Assembly: GCA_037043235.1 (NCBI GenBank)
Contig: JAWRVZ010000028.1
Coordinates: forward strand, 1,571,501 to 1,635,500
Source of the DNA: Rhodeus uyekii
Taxonomy: Eukaryota; Chordata; Actinopteri; Cypriniformes; Acheilognathidae
Direction: 5' to 3'
DNA length: 64,000 nt
How positions within the stretch are numbered: the stretch's first letter is position 1; every line of letters starts with the position of its first letter. The translations under genes and the position numbers were made by a program. Positions 34,053 through 50,292 of the stretch are shown here, piece by piece. Below the pieces are notes generated by a model. That model had not been told where the DNA came from and did no database searches. It saw only the letters and a list, made by a program, of their open reading frames with translations.

Positions 34053-34322
34053 GTAACACTTTACAATAAGATTTCTTTTGTTAATGTAAGTTAACTACAT
34101 TACATAAACTTATGTTAATCTTAATTTACTTATACATTATTAAAATCAAGCATTATTATTAAGCCTAACTAATGAGTATGTATTAATATGAAAATGTGTA
34201 TAATCTAAAATGAACAAAAATTTATAAATGCTGTAAAAAAAGAAGATATTGCTTACTGTTAGTTTATGCAAGTTAATGCATAAACTTATGTTAATAAATG
34301 AGACATTATTGTGAAGTGTTAC
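34053..34322. repeat. Small inverted-repeat element (MITE)
   Basis: Left end 'gtaacactttacaataag' and right end 'attattgtgaagtgttac' are inverted repeats. Interior 'ttgttaatgtaagttaac' is typical of a family common in cyprinid genomes; fragments also at about 30690-30760 and 58365-58485. Confidence 0.78.
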
Positions 34323-35253
34323 CAGTGTGTCCTAAATGAACAATGTTCATTTAAGCATTTCTCTCTCTCTCTCTTTTTAAAGCAAAACTTTGGTAATTGC
34401 ACATCTATATTCTTTTTAATGTAGAGCTGGAGAACCATGGGAAAATATTTGCAATGGAGTGATGGTGATGACCTAAATGTCAGAGTTGTATTGCCAAATA
34501 AAATTTCCCATTATATGCTTTAATGATAAAGAGGCCCAGAGGGAAACTGGGGATTATTTTCTGTGTTGATTTGTGGGCAAATATGCCAAATGGATTTAAG
34601 CAAGGAAAAATGTGTTAATCTGAGCTGAGAGTATTGGTAGCTGAAAACATAATGAAATTAGCCCAAATGTTTAATCAAGCATGAAAGGGTGGGGAGGGGG
34701 GATGCGTAGAATTTGGTGAATGAAAGGTGTTCCAGTTCTGGGGAAATCTTGTGTGAGTGCAGATTGTTGTGAGCCCATTGAATACAACTCGTCCATCGCC
34801 AAATTATTGTTCTTTTTATTTACGTTTGTGCCATCAAAAAAAAAAGATATATAAGTGATTTCATAAGTTATATATGGAGACAGTTAATGTAATTTCCTTA
34901 CAATTGCATGCTTAGGATGAGTTCATGATAAGAAAGCCTAAATGTATTAGACGAGTATTTAAATGAATCACTCAAGGTGATTTGCGCTACTAAGGTTTGC
35001 GCTACTCAATTTACCGGTATTTGCGCAATTATTCACCGCCCAAAAAAGTAGACATTAATTTCTCTTGGTTGATGTTGTTGGTCATTACGCAAATGATTCG
35101 GCTGCGTTTGTGTTCTTTCATTTGCAAGAATACCCTTATGCAAAGCATCCTGAAAATATGTTTAGCGGATCATAGCTTTCCAGATGAAGCGTTCTTTAAC
35201 AGACAGCTGTATTGAATGAACTGCTTGTTCATACACAAAAATACAAATGAAAT
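34323..35253 (+). other. TMT opsin intron 2 spacer
   Basis: AT-rich, no exon, no clear repeat recognised apart from short runs. Confidence 0.4.
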
Positions 35254-35717
35254 GAGAAACTTTCTCCTAATAATGAGAAACTTACTCGAAATGATGACTT
35301 ATTTTCTCGTACTTCCACACATGCGCAAAGGCATGCTAGCGACATCAATGCGAGATCACAACAACCACGATACGTTCTGCAAAACAGTTGTTAAAGTCTA
35401 TAATATCATTAAATAACATTAATAAGAAATTATCGGTATATGAGATGGGCATACAATCCCATATGAGATCGGTATACAATACATGTGTCTATCGTGCCTT
35501 TGCGCATGTGTGGTAAGTACGAGAAAATAAGTCATCATTTCGAGTAAGTTTCTCATTATTAGGAGAAAGTTTCTCGTTGTTATGAAATCGTAAGTCATCA
35601 TTAAGAGAAAGTGTCTCATTATTAGGGAGAAAGTTTCTCATTATTAGGGAGAAAGTTTCTCATTATTATGAGATGTTATGTCATTATTACGAGAAAGTTT
35701 GTCATTATTATGACTTA
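35254..35717. repeat. Long near-perfect hairpin with a tandem tail
   Basis: Arms 35254-35333 and 35495-35575 are reverse complements over about 80 bp with a single one-base difference in length (GTGGAAG versus GTGGTAAG). The loop is about 160 bp. After the right arm the motif 'gagaaagtttctcattatta' repeats about four times to 35717. No transposase and no clear target duplication. Confidence 0.85.
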
Positions 35718-38700
35718 AACAATCACATTTTTTTACTCAACTGTGGCGGAAACGGGCTTTCATACAATACAGCCCACAAACACTTTTACGGTGAAGCTAA
35801 AGATTCAAGAGCATAGAAAAAAACTAAAGGAGTATTACCATCTCAATTTAGCCCACCAGATCAGCAAAATATCAGGTTCACTGGAGAACTAAAAGATTTG
35901 CCCATGTTTCCCAGACTGCTGACAGGCATTTCTTTTTCTAAGGGAGACTGTTGTTTTAGCCGGATCAGAGAAGACCACAGTGAGAGCTCCAGAAACAAAG
36001 TTTATTTTGGAGATCTCAGCTGTGATTACAGCTTTCAGAATATTCTTAGCGACATAATGTTTCACGTCCACCTACCCACATACCCGAGGGATCCTCCCTG
36101 ACCAAACACACTTTGACAGCTACAGGATCTGCCACGCGCATTAGCATCTCCTTCAAGAGTGCTCCATACTGCTGGGTTTGCCACCTTCTGACTGCAGGGC
36201 TCACACACACCCTGAGGGGAGAGCCTCATTACCACAACACCACCACAACATCGGGGTTAGGTGTGTAACGCATGCCTGAATTTACATGAACTCACCCACT
36301 CTAATGATGCAACTTTGTGCACGGTTGCAGTTTGTCTCTCCAGGCCTATTTTAGAAGTTTGACAGCTCTGGATGTCATCAGATTTTGGTGTTTTTTAGTT
36401 TTTTAATCTATTCAATATCAATGTCTTGTTTTCGAGAGCTAAAAAAATGATTTATGCTAATAATAAAGGTTTGAGTGTTGATTGAGCCTTTGCTTTCACA
36501 CTCCGTGTAATTATTGTAATGTTCCCAAAGCCTATTTTCTGTCCTACTTAGACTAATTTTCCCTATTTCACAGTTTATTTGTTTAATCCATTTAGCGTTT
36601 CAGCACTTTTAAATTACCACTTATAATTGCTATTCCCCAGAAATAATGTTTCATCAGGAGTTGTGCTGTAATTACTGGAATTCATCTGAGGATTACAGAA
36701 AGCGGACACACACCTACACAGGCACACAACAAACTCGATGTCTCCTATTGTGATTCACATCTGAGGTCTTTAGTCTGCTCTGCTTGGCATCCTGTGTTTA
36801 ATGTGACCGTGAAATTTCCAAATGCCAATCAAACTTCAATTGGGTTGAAGTTGTGGATTACTTGCGGGGTACGAACTGCCCTTTTTTTGTCCGCCCACCT
36901 CAACGCTGCAGACAGCAATCTCTGACAGCCTTCACGTCTTCTCTAGTTCTTAATTGGTAGAGCGGCCGCAGATGTGCCGCTGGCTGTGGCCTCTAGTGAT
37001 ATTCTGCACCATGACTTCACACCCCTGTATGCCTTCACACCTTGCAGGCCGTGCTATTCACAGTCTGAACCCCTGCGTGGTACCCTTCTCTGCATATAAG
37101 ACTTTTTTAACATAATAAACGGAAAAAAAAACTGTGGCGCAACTCAATGGGGAGCATATTAGCAACTTGACATTGATCTGACATTCTGCTAAGTAATATT
37201 TGTCAAGTTGTGGCTTCTGCTCAAGGTGGACGGTGGAATCAAGGGTGTCTAGTGAGGGCCGCCTGTGAAGAAAGGGCTGCACATGTTCCACTCCATTGCT
37301 CTTAATTAGCTCTTAGTCGAAGCCCAATTATGTTACTCAGAGCTCTGGCCATTACGTTACAGAAGTACAGGCCCATCAGGAAGAAATGTGTTCACGCTGT
37401 AATTTAAAAATAGCATACAATTCAAAGTGCTGTATGACTCCAATCATCAAGTTATGTATGGGGAAATGTGCTTAAAAATAGTAATTTAATGATGTAATTA
37501 TAAAATTTTTGGAGTGGCTAGCAATAGCAAGCCAGCTTTTAAAGCATAAGAGAGAGCTTCAGCTAGCTCTCCGAAGCCACAAACACACACAGCAGAGTCT
37601 GCAAAGTGCCAGGAAACAAGAAAAGGCATTAAACTACCTTGTGTCTCAAAGCACATAATATTACAATAATAATGAACATAAGCAACTTATAGAGTTACAC
37701 TGACTTTTACCACCTGACTGCTGCAAAGGACAGTTTTTCCATTGAAACGTATACATTCGAGTCACGAACCGATTCAAGATCATCTCTTCTGAATTACAGT
37801 AGTTAACGCAGTAACGTGAACGCAGCATAAACTCATTGTTTTGGTTCAGGAGGAATTTTAAAAGGTGCACTGCATGTAGCGCTCTGATAACGTGTGAAAG
37901 ATTATGAAAGTACATATATTGAAAGGCAGGTCGAAAATCATTGAATTCAGTCCTAATTCAATGATTGGATGAACACTTTATAGTCCTATGCCTTCCACAG
38001 TAAACATATATTATGTTTATATAGTATAAAAAAAAATTTGTTTAAATGGAACAAATCATCTACCCTGCCTTTAAAGTAGAGGTGAATTCTTCAAACTTTA
38101 ACAGGTACTTCTCAATAAATGCAATAGTCATTTTACTTGAATAGTCAGTCAAGCCAGTTTGGATTCAGGAAGAATGTGCATTTTTAGTATTTTTGCATTA
38201 TTTTCCAGTACAATAAAATTTGTGTAAACATCCTAAACCGAGATAATATCTTATACAATGGCACTTTAAACAAGTAATTTTAAGTCTTGTTTTCAGAGAA
38301 CATAACTTTAATTAAAGCTTATTTTCTGTACCCCATTTTTGCCTGTTTAAAGCTACAAAAATATATATATACAGGTAGTTCAATTTAACCTTAATACAAG
38401 AAAGAAACATTGCCAGTTCATTTCACATGTGGGTAAAACATTCATCTCATGTATAGATACTCTTTGTTTTAAGTATTAATGTAATGTAAATGTATCTGGT
38501 TGACAGTTTAAATATTTTACTGGAAGAAAAGACAAAAGCGCTGATAAACATCTTTTTACCGCATCCACATTGCGTTCTGAGAGAGAATGGCACTGCAGAG
38601 CGTCACTGCACCAATCTTCAGGGACTAAAGTTCAACCAAAGTAGCAACTCTAAACTCTTGGACACCTACACCAAAAGAGCACTTAGCAGCTGTCAGACAA

Positions 38701-39000
38701 AGTGCTACAACACTGAGAAAATAGTGCATCATGCTCAGTAGGCAATTCTACAACGTGTAATGGCCCTTCTGTTCGCCCATTGTTGTGTTTAAGGGTCTAT
38801 TACAGATCTGAGTGATCGATTCATGGCTGTATCCATTTCTGCCAAGCTGGCCTGAAGCTGTATGCTAAACGTTCATCTATTCTGTCAATGTCGGCATGTA
38901 CAGTTAAAAACAGTGACACAGCTACCCAGTGTAATGTCATGTTCCTCACACCTCTTCTATTTTTCTTTGTCTCCTTCCCCCTCTTTTTGCAATGACAAAG
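35718..39000 (+). other. TMT opsin intron 2, last part
   Basis: 3.3 kb before exon 3, comparatively poor in recognisable repeats. Stretches at about 36480-36840 and 37130-37340 have several homeodomain-type TAAT cores and look single-copy; they may hold regulatory DNA but this cannot be shown from one sequence. Acceptor at 38999-39000 is AAAG preceded by a strong pyrimidine tract ending CCCCCTCTTTTTGC. Confidence 0.5.
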
Positions 39001-39234
39001 GTGAGCCGGATCAATACAGTGGTGAGTCGTAAACGGGAGCAGCGTGTGCTCTTTATGGTGGTCACCATGGTGGTGTGTTACCTGCTATGCTGGATGCCCT
39101 ACGGGATTATGGCCCTGCTAGCCACGTTTGGGCGGCCTGGCCTAGTCACACCAGCGGCCAGCATTGTTCCTTCTCTCTTGGCCAAGACCAGCACCGTCAT
39201 AAACCCCATCATCTATATCTTCATGAACAAACAG
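39001..39234 (+). CDS. tmtops: TMT opsin exon 3: TM6-TM7
   Basis: Codes residues 232-309, phase 0 at both ends. Cytoplasmic loop 3 ends with RKREQRVL; TM6 about 246-271 with C261-W262-x-P264-Y265, the toggle-switch motif; TM7 about 281-304 with K293, the Schiff-base lysine for retinal, in AKTST, and N299-P-I-I-Y303. It ends at NKQ (307-309), equivalent to the bovine 310-312 region that contacts the G protein. Donor AAACAG|GTGGGT at 39235. The acceptor dinucleotide is AAAG|GTG, without the usual C before AG, but the junction keeps the opsin intact. Confidence 0.94.
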
Positions 39235-39493
39235 GTGGGTAACAGAAAAGCTACTAATCAGTCCACGTGCATCGTTGCTATTTTTGTTGCGCCTTCTTTG
39301 GACGACTATTATTTTGAATTTGAATATTGCATGATTTTATATTTGCTTTAGTTTATTTGCATCCAAGTTCAACACATTCAGTGAGTATTTAAACATTTAA
39401 GCCACTTAAAAATGGATGAATGTCATTGCAAAGAAAGAAACAACACTTTTAAGCTAAAAATTACTTTAAGTCCTTGCAAAAGCAACTAAGGAT
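39235..39493 (+). other. TMT opsin intron 3, start
   Basis: First 259 bp of intron 3; read-through after exon 3 would stop at 39349-39351. Confidence 0.6.
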
Positions 39494-39730
39494 CCATTCA
39501 CACCAAGAACAGTAACTGATGATAACCATAATAATAACTAAATTAGCTTCCACACCAATGAACAATAAGGCTCTATTAATTCTAAGTGCCGTCTGCCACT
39601 TTAAATAATCAATTCTGATTGACTGTCAGTGTTTTTATAGTTCATCAGCTGGAATTTTGTTTTTAAAGTGATTCAATCAACATCGTTTTTCGGTGTCGTC
39701 ATCTTTCCAGTATCGTCCTTGGTGTGAAGG
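39494..39730. repeat. Small inverted-repeat element
   Basis: Left 'ccattcacaccaagaac' mirrors right 'gtccttggtgtgaagg'. The interior 'gataaccataataataact' is also in the style of the family partly seen at 48313-48590. Confidence 0.75.
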
Positions 39731-41919
39731 GGCTTAAGAAAAGTAATATCAGTTTTGAGAAAAAATTTAACATAAGTTGTTTGCATCATTCGTTCAGTTG
39801 CTATTTTGTAAGTCAAATTCATTAAAATGAATGTGAAGAAAAAAAAAAAAAAAAAGCACATGCTGTTCTTTGCTATATTTAGTTTTTTAACAGTTTGTCT
39901 TTAAAATAACACCCTGACAGCAGGCTCACTTGGGTTCTGGAATATTTAATAAGGTTTTCAGATGGGGTGTCATTCCCAAAAGCTCACGATCGACACCTCA
40001 TTTTAATGTGTATTTCACAGCACAGATCACACAAACTAATTAGCTAAACTCATTTTTTGGTAAAATGTAAGTAAGTTCAAACTACATTTGAATGTGAAAT
40101 ATCGCATCTGTGTTTTGCCTGGAAACTTATTTTTGTCCAAAACATGTGGGCTGAAACAAATGAGTGGGCAAAATTGTATGAATGTCTGGGTTATCTAAGT
40201 TAAACTCCATAAAAATAAAAGTCCACTCAATTCCTGTAGTCATTATAGATTAAATTATAAACTTTGATGGGCTATATTTTGAAAAAATTACTAGGTTGTC
40301 AAACAAAGACCATTTGATTTAAACTGTACCATTTGAAAATGTAATTAAGCTATAACATTAAAATCAGGTTCTCAGGTTCAGTTTTAACAAATGGACAAGG
40401 GGATTGAACAACGGTTCTTTTTTTACTGTCTTTTTACTCTTTCTGCTTATTTGTTTCCTCCCTTATCCTGCTCTGTAAAGAATAAGCTATTCTTGAGAGT
40501 AAAAACTGAAAGCAACAGTATTTTATTAGTTGAAATTATTTTATGAAAATGTACTGAATGAACTTAACATGTCAAGTTTCCACAAACTGAAATCATAGTG
40601 AGATTTCTTTAAAGGAAAGTTGACCCAAAAAATAAAAATTCTGTCATTTACTCACTCTTGTGTCCTTACAACCCTGTATGACTTTTATTTCTTCTATGGG
40701 ACATAAATTAAGATATTCTGAGAAATGGATCAATGTTTTTGGGGGGGTTTTGTCCATAGAATAGAAGTCTGTTTTATTACCAGCATTTTGAAACGTCTCC
40801 TCTTTTGAGTTGCACAGAAGAATGAAAAACTTTTAATAAAACATGCATTTATCCAACCACGTTTGTCAGAAAAGCTGCTTTGAGATGCATTACTTGTGTT
40901 CCTTCAAACCAAAAAGCTACAATATTAAACTAAATCAATGGTTGCTTTCTTTTGTTGCTTTCAGAGTTATTTACTTTATCTTTGGATCATATTTTACAGT
41001 GTGCATTCTCCTGTAAAGCTGGTCAAATCCATCCCATGCAGCTTTGATGGCTGGTTTGTATTCCATTTGTATTTTCATTGTAGTTTATTGCTGGACAAAA
41101 TAATGAAACGGCAAATAATTATGCTTGTCTTCAAGTGAATATGATCTGTCAATGCTCTGTTTTGTGTTTGATCAAGAATTGCATCAGACTATGTTAAGTG
41201 AAAAGTTTTCAAAGAAACTTTTAAACTTATATGATCAAACTGATACAAGAAGCACTTTTTATTGTTATTTCTGAACTTCTGTACATGTAAACAAGTTTTG
41301 TAATATCTCTTCTGTATGGGTTTAAGCTTTTGCTCCAAACAATTGCTTGTGATAAGACCGGAGATGAAGACTTGGAGAAACTAGTTTTGACTGTCGGAGA
41401 AGACACCAGTCACCTGTATGTCATTTTCAGTCTTCAATTCCTCCCAGCCCGTAACCATGGAAACTGTGAGTTGAGGCGAGTTGAAGACTTAAAGTGCTGT
41501 ACAGATTCAAGTATCTACTCGGCATGTGTCGATATGACCAACGGAGATTGAAAGACAGCAGAAAATGGAAGAGTAAGGAAAAAGCTTTGGAGTGTGAGAG
41601 AGCTGCGAAGTCCCTGAGCCCGTGAGTAAATAACTCTACTGTTATACCGCCCGGGTTCAGGAGCTGTCATGCTGTGTGGTAATTGCATTTACTGCTTCCT
41701 TTTCCTGGGATGCAAAGAATTTTCTGGCACATTTTACTTTTTTTCCCTTATTAATAGCACAATGTGTGCTTAGGGGAAGCATCAGTGCGCTGAAAACCTC
41801 CCTTGTTCATTTGTTGGCAATAAGAGTCGTAAGCACTTGAAAATTGAACTGCAAAATTCATTTCAATATTTTTGTCTTAGCTTCCAGTGAAAACTTCTGT
41901 AAAGCATCCTTAAAATGAT

Positions 41920-41956
<37 letters not shown>

Positions 41957-42289
41957 AACTGTGTTTGGTCTTGGCGAACTAGATATGCTACGCTGCTGCT
42001 ATTGATTATTGCTGCTTCTGCAGAGCAAGTATGGACTTGCTCCTTCTAATAGATCTGCTGATGCTGCATAAATCGACATAAATAAATTCCGTAACAGATC
42101 TAGTCAGGTGGAGCTGGGGGACAAGGATAGTTTCAGAGGAACTCTGATGATAGCTCCCTTCAGGAATTGCTTACGGCAAACAGTGAATCAGAGTATTTAA
42201 ATGTTGAGCAAGCAATCTCATTGAAAAAGATTTTTTTTTTTTGACATCTGACATCTTGACATCTGTAGTCAGATCTAATCACATCAATT
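39731..42289 (+). other. TMT opsin intron 3 spacer
   Basis: Holds an A run at 39838-39855, a fragment of the 'aaattctgtcatttactcac' repeat at about 40609-40780, and (CA)/(TA) dinucleotides at 41921-41956. No exon recognised. Confidence 0.5.
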
Positions 42290-43745
42290 ATATTTCATAA
42301 ATATATGTTTGCAATAAAGAAGAAGGAGGGACAAAACTTTAATCCAAAAATAAACAAACACCAAACTGAAAGTAAATCCGCAGACCCTCACGGATGACTG
42401 CCGCACAAACATAACCATAGTAGAACACAACATAAACACAACATTTTATCCTTCTGGTGCTCCTCCAAGACCGGATGCTCATTAGCACTCGCGCCTCAGC
42501 CCTGCAGCCCTCGAATCTGTGCACTACTCCACCTCGCACCCCATCCCCATGGGTCTGTCAGCACTCGGTGGTAAGGACAGACAAGACGAGAGAAAAGGAG
42601 ATGGAAGTATGAGGAGAGAATAGGGGCTCCCAGTTCCCTCGCTCTGCCTGCTCCACGCAATCATGCCGGACGGCAGCTGATCTGGCAAACGGCAGGAGCT
42701 CCTCCATCCCCTCATGGATGACAACCACCCGTCCTCGACCCAGGAGCACATGTTGATAAATTGTTCCAGCACCATAGCACTGGCGGTCACTGCTCCTTTG
42801 TGCTGCCTGATCTCCTCAGCACTGCAATCACCTTGAGCAGTGTGGGCTCTTCAACAGCGGTTCCCTCCTTGCTCCTTGGTTTAGCACCAATTTAACAAAG
42901 TTCGTAATAGGTGTGAACTGATGAACATTTAACAAAGCTTTAATCCAAAAATATACAAAAACCTGTAGGGGAATTACAGTTAAGACCCCAGGGCCAGATA
43001 TGTTGAATGAAGACCAGGAGTCAGAAGTGCAGTCAGTAGAAGAAATCTAGTAATTTTCCACATAAGAGCTGACAGTCTGAAACATGTCTTCTTCGATCAC
43101 ATGGTTGACGGGTTAGTGACCTTCCATGTGGCTTGTTGAGAACAACAAGTCATTCCGTCTCCTTATAGTACCAGTTAATCACCTCACCAATACAGACCAT
43201 ATTAACACACACACAGATACACAGCTTCTCCAAGGCTGAACTTGGCTCAGGCTCCAACTCTCAACAGAGAGACTTCCTAAAACATTCAGATAACATGTTC
43301 TATCTGTTGAGACGTACAGACAATATTCATCCTTACTTAATGGAAAAATACAGAAAAGTAAAGAAAGACTTTAACTAATAAAAATCCCTAACTTGATTAC
43401 AAGTCTTTCCAAGATAACAAATCTTTCAAATAAGAATATATATACAAAATAAGAAAATAAAAGAATATATATGTACAAGCGGCAATGGATTTCCAAATCG
43501 TCCCCACACACCAAAACGAGACAAAAAAGCGTAAACATAAACATAATAAAACACAACAAAAAGACCAGGCTTGATCATCTCTCCTATTGTACTATTGTCA
43601 ATCCTCCTCTTATCCTTCCGGTGCTCCTGCGTGAGATATTAGACCAGTATGCAGTACTCATTACTACTCGCGCCACCGACCTCGCTCTGTTCCCGCGGCT
43701 CTCGGACCTGTACTGCCCTGCTTGCCACAAATATAACAACATTTT
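42290..43745. repeat. Unclassified repeat cluster with diverged direct repeats
   Basis: The phrase 'actttaatccaaaaata' occurs at about 42336 and as 'gctttaatccaaaaata' at 42937; 'atccttctggtgctcctcc' at about 42448 recurs as 'atccttccggtgctcctgc' at 43613, both followed by 'ctcgcgcc' and 'cccgcggctctcgg' or 'ctgcagccctcgaat'. This implies an element in several diverged copies, maybe LTR-derived. Class not resolved. Confidence 0.5.
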
Positions 43746-47896
<4,151 letters not shown>

Positions 47897-48673
47897 ACTC
47901 ATGTTGTTCCAAACCAGCTTGACATTCTTCTGTGGACCACAAAAGAAGCTATTTCGAAGAAAACTTCAGCAACGTCAACATTTGACTCCACTGACTTTCA
48001 CACTATAGCTAAAAAAACCTAAAGACCAGGGGTCTCATTTATAAAACCCTACTAAATGTTTACGTGCACCCAAAATCCAAAAATGACATACGCCAAAAAA
48101 TATTCCGATTTATAAAACCTCACCATCTGTGTCGCCAACTCCCTTTGTCTCCACAATGTGCATATGCGCGGCTCAAAGTTTGCTTAAAGGTGCCCACATT
48201 CTCCTGTCAAGTTTGTTTTTATAGATCACAACCTTTGCGTGGAAACTGGCGTACGTACATTTCCAGTCCCGTTTTGTGCGTACGCACGCTTTATAAATGA
48301 GACCCCAGTTCACTCCAAGACAACTATTATGAGAACTATAACTATAGTTTTAATAACTATTCTAATGATATAAGAATAGGGAAGTCCACACCAGAACTAT
48401 AACAATACTGACAGAATAACAATTTCACTGGAATCAGAATTTCAGAATTAATCCGAAATCGACTTAGCTAAGCTTAAAGCTGCAGACGAAAAAACTGCAA
48501 CACACATTTATAACAATGTTATTATTCTTTGGTGTGGATGCTAACATAGTTATGATTCTAACTATGAAGATAGTTAAGTTATCATGCTTCCAGAGAAGAA
48601 CGAGATCCTAGGTTTGGAACAACACGAGGGTGAGTAAAAGGTAGCTCTTTTTTGTGTGAGCTATCCCTTTAAG
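47897..48673. repeat. Composite of nested inverted-repeat elements before exon 4
   Basis: Outer arms 'catgttgttccaaaccagc' (47901) and 'ggtttggaacaacacgagg' (48610), the right one continuing to 'gagctatccctttaag' at 48673. The left outer end ('cttaaacaactc') is truncated. A second element (48029-48306) is inserted within, followed by 'gaactataactatag' and 'cacaccagaactataac' repeats of another family to about 48590. Confidence 0.65.
48029..48306. repeat. Nested MITE with GGGGTCTCATTTATAAA ends
   Basis: Left GGGGTCTCATTTATAAA (48029-48045) and right TTTATAAATGAGACCCC (48290-48306) are perfect 17-bp inverted repeats. 278 bp, no ORF. The flanking 8 bp do not match, so the class is uncertain. 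Confidence 0.85.
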
Positions 48674-48720
48674 GAAAAGAAATGTAATCCCTGCTCTCTC
48701 AATCTGTTTTTGTGTGTCAG

Positions 48721-48996
48721 TTTTGCAGATGTTTTCATGCGCTCATCATGTGCACCACCCCAGAGAGTGGCTCCAGCTTTAAAAACTCCTCCAAAGTCAC
48801 CAAAACTCTCAGGACAGTGCGACGTGCCAACGGCCAGAATGTGACCTTCGCGGTGGCCTCGGCTGGCCATCCTACTATCTGTGCCCCAAACAGCGGCGAG
48901 CAGAAAAGTTCCTCAGAGGGTGGGAAACCCTCTCCTTCTGCGGGCCACGGCAACAACAGACCTGTTGTCTCTCTTGTGGCCTATTACAATGGTTGA
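48721..48996 (+). CDS. tmtops: TMT opsin exon 4: helix 8 and C-terminal tail
   Basis: Codes residues 310-400 and stop TGA 48994-48996. It continues NKQ with FCRCFHALIMC: an amphipathic helix 8 with Cys 311, 313 and 320 available for palmitoylation. The tail is Ser/Thr-rich, offering sites for receptor-kinase phosphorylation, and ends VVSLVAYYNG, an ending I associate with TMT opsins. Acceptor TTTTTGTGTGTCAG at 48720. A second AG eight bases on (TTTTGCAG) would shift the frame, so 48721 is preferred. An AATAAA occurs only 29 bp after the stop (49025-49030), too close to be a convincing poly(A) signal. Confidence 0.93.
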   Translation, partial: FCRCFHALIMCTTPESGSSFKNSSKVTKTLRTVRRANGQNVTFAVASAGHPTICAPNSGEQKSSSEGGKPSPSAGHGNNRPVVSLVAYYNG

Positions 48997-49496
48997 GCTC
49001 ATACAGTCAGGCCAAACCAACAATAATAAAGTGGAATTAGAGGTGACAGAGGTCACGGATTACGTAAAAAGAAAAGAGAATTGATAACTGGGCATGTCTT
49101 GGAATATCGGACTAGGACAAGCCACCTCATTGATAATCGTTGTTGCTTTTGAGGGGGAAAACTAAGAATGGATATTTAAAGTGAACAGCTGAAGAAAGGG
49201 ATGAGAACAAGTACTCTAGAACAAGTAGGAAATGCATTTAAAACACGCACATGGATCTAATCGTTACTTAAGTTGATGTTTCTTCAGTCCAGGATGTAAG
49301 TGTGCTCTCAGATTTTGGTGAGCTGAAACTGGTGAGCCTGTTTGTTTCTGATATTTTACAACCAGTTCCTTCCTGTTGTTGGACAACACGAGTAGCACAG
49401 ATTGTTTAAAGTGATAATTTTCTTACTCTTCTTGTAAGAATGCTCATCATGTAGACATGTTCATGTACAGTAAGCACATGAAGCTCTGTTTGATTT
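48997..49496 (+). other. Probable start of the opsin 3' UTR
   Basis: No coding signal. Likely transcribed as 3' UTR, but the end cannot be fixed; several later AATAAA-like sites exist. Confidence 0.4.
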
Positions 49497-50292
49497 AAAG
49501 GGGTCATATAGTTTTCCTTGATCTTTTGAAATACAGTAATAGAGTTTCATAACATCATTCTGCTATCAAAACCCAAATGCATTTAACACATCCACATTTA
49601 CACATCAGTGTTCTTTTTTATTGTTGTGCGTTTAAAGTCGCCACGAAACAGAGGTTACGATACTCTTTTTCTTCCCTATTTTGACGTACATCCATTTGAA
49701 ACTGCTTCTTGAAAATGAACAAAATGTAGGGTGGGACTTGATTTTGTTCATGGGGAATTGATTAAGTCATTGGATTGCTGGACAGGTTCTCCTGCCCTCG
49801 TAACCAGTAAACACATCACCGTGGAAGAAAATACATGTTGAGTTATTTTAATTAAAGATTACAAGGACACATAAAAACTAAATAATAATAATAACGTGCA
49901 CAGAAAAGTAATTTATAACAAATACTGCAGTATTCCATAAAAATAAGATTTTTAAACAATGATTACTTAGTTCAATTAAAACAATTTTTTATAATGTAAC
50001 CCTGATTGCATCGGTCAGTTCGTGCAGCTCATTTAAAGGGATAGTTCAACCCCAAAAAAGAAAATTCTGTCATTATTTAATCATTTCAAATTTCCTTTCA
50101 TCTCCGGAACACAAATGAACGTCAAAGGTGAAACAACATGACAGAATTTTGATTGAACTAACCTTTTAAGCTGGATTTGCTTTATGATAGTCCTCAAAAT
50201 GTTAGGAGATTCTGAGATGTAAGAAACTTTAACTGCAATTATTAATGGACCTCAGGGAAAAAAGTGTTCAGAATGTGTCATATGACCCCTTT
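49497..50292. repeat. Inverted-repeat DNA element with nested MITE
   Basis: Left AAAGGGGTCATATAG (49497) mirrors right CATATGACCCCTTT (to 50292). Inside, 50033-50169 is a second foldback, 'tttaaagggatagttcaac' against 'ttgaactaaccttttaa', the family also seen near 1523, 40609, 48673 and 53876. No transposase frame. Confidence 0.7.

Noticed and set aside
35216..35619. Matching peptide frames on both strands around 35260 and 35570
   Set aside because: The similarity comes from the 80-bp inverted repeat, not from two genes.
48728..48730. Alternative acceptor for opsin exon 4 after TTTTGCAG
   Set aside because: It would remove eight bases and shift the frame; using 48720 restores NKQ-FCRCF as in other opsins.
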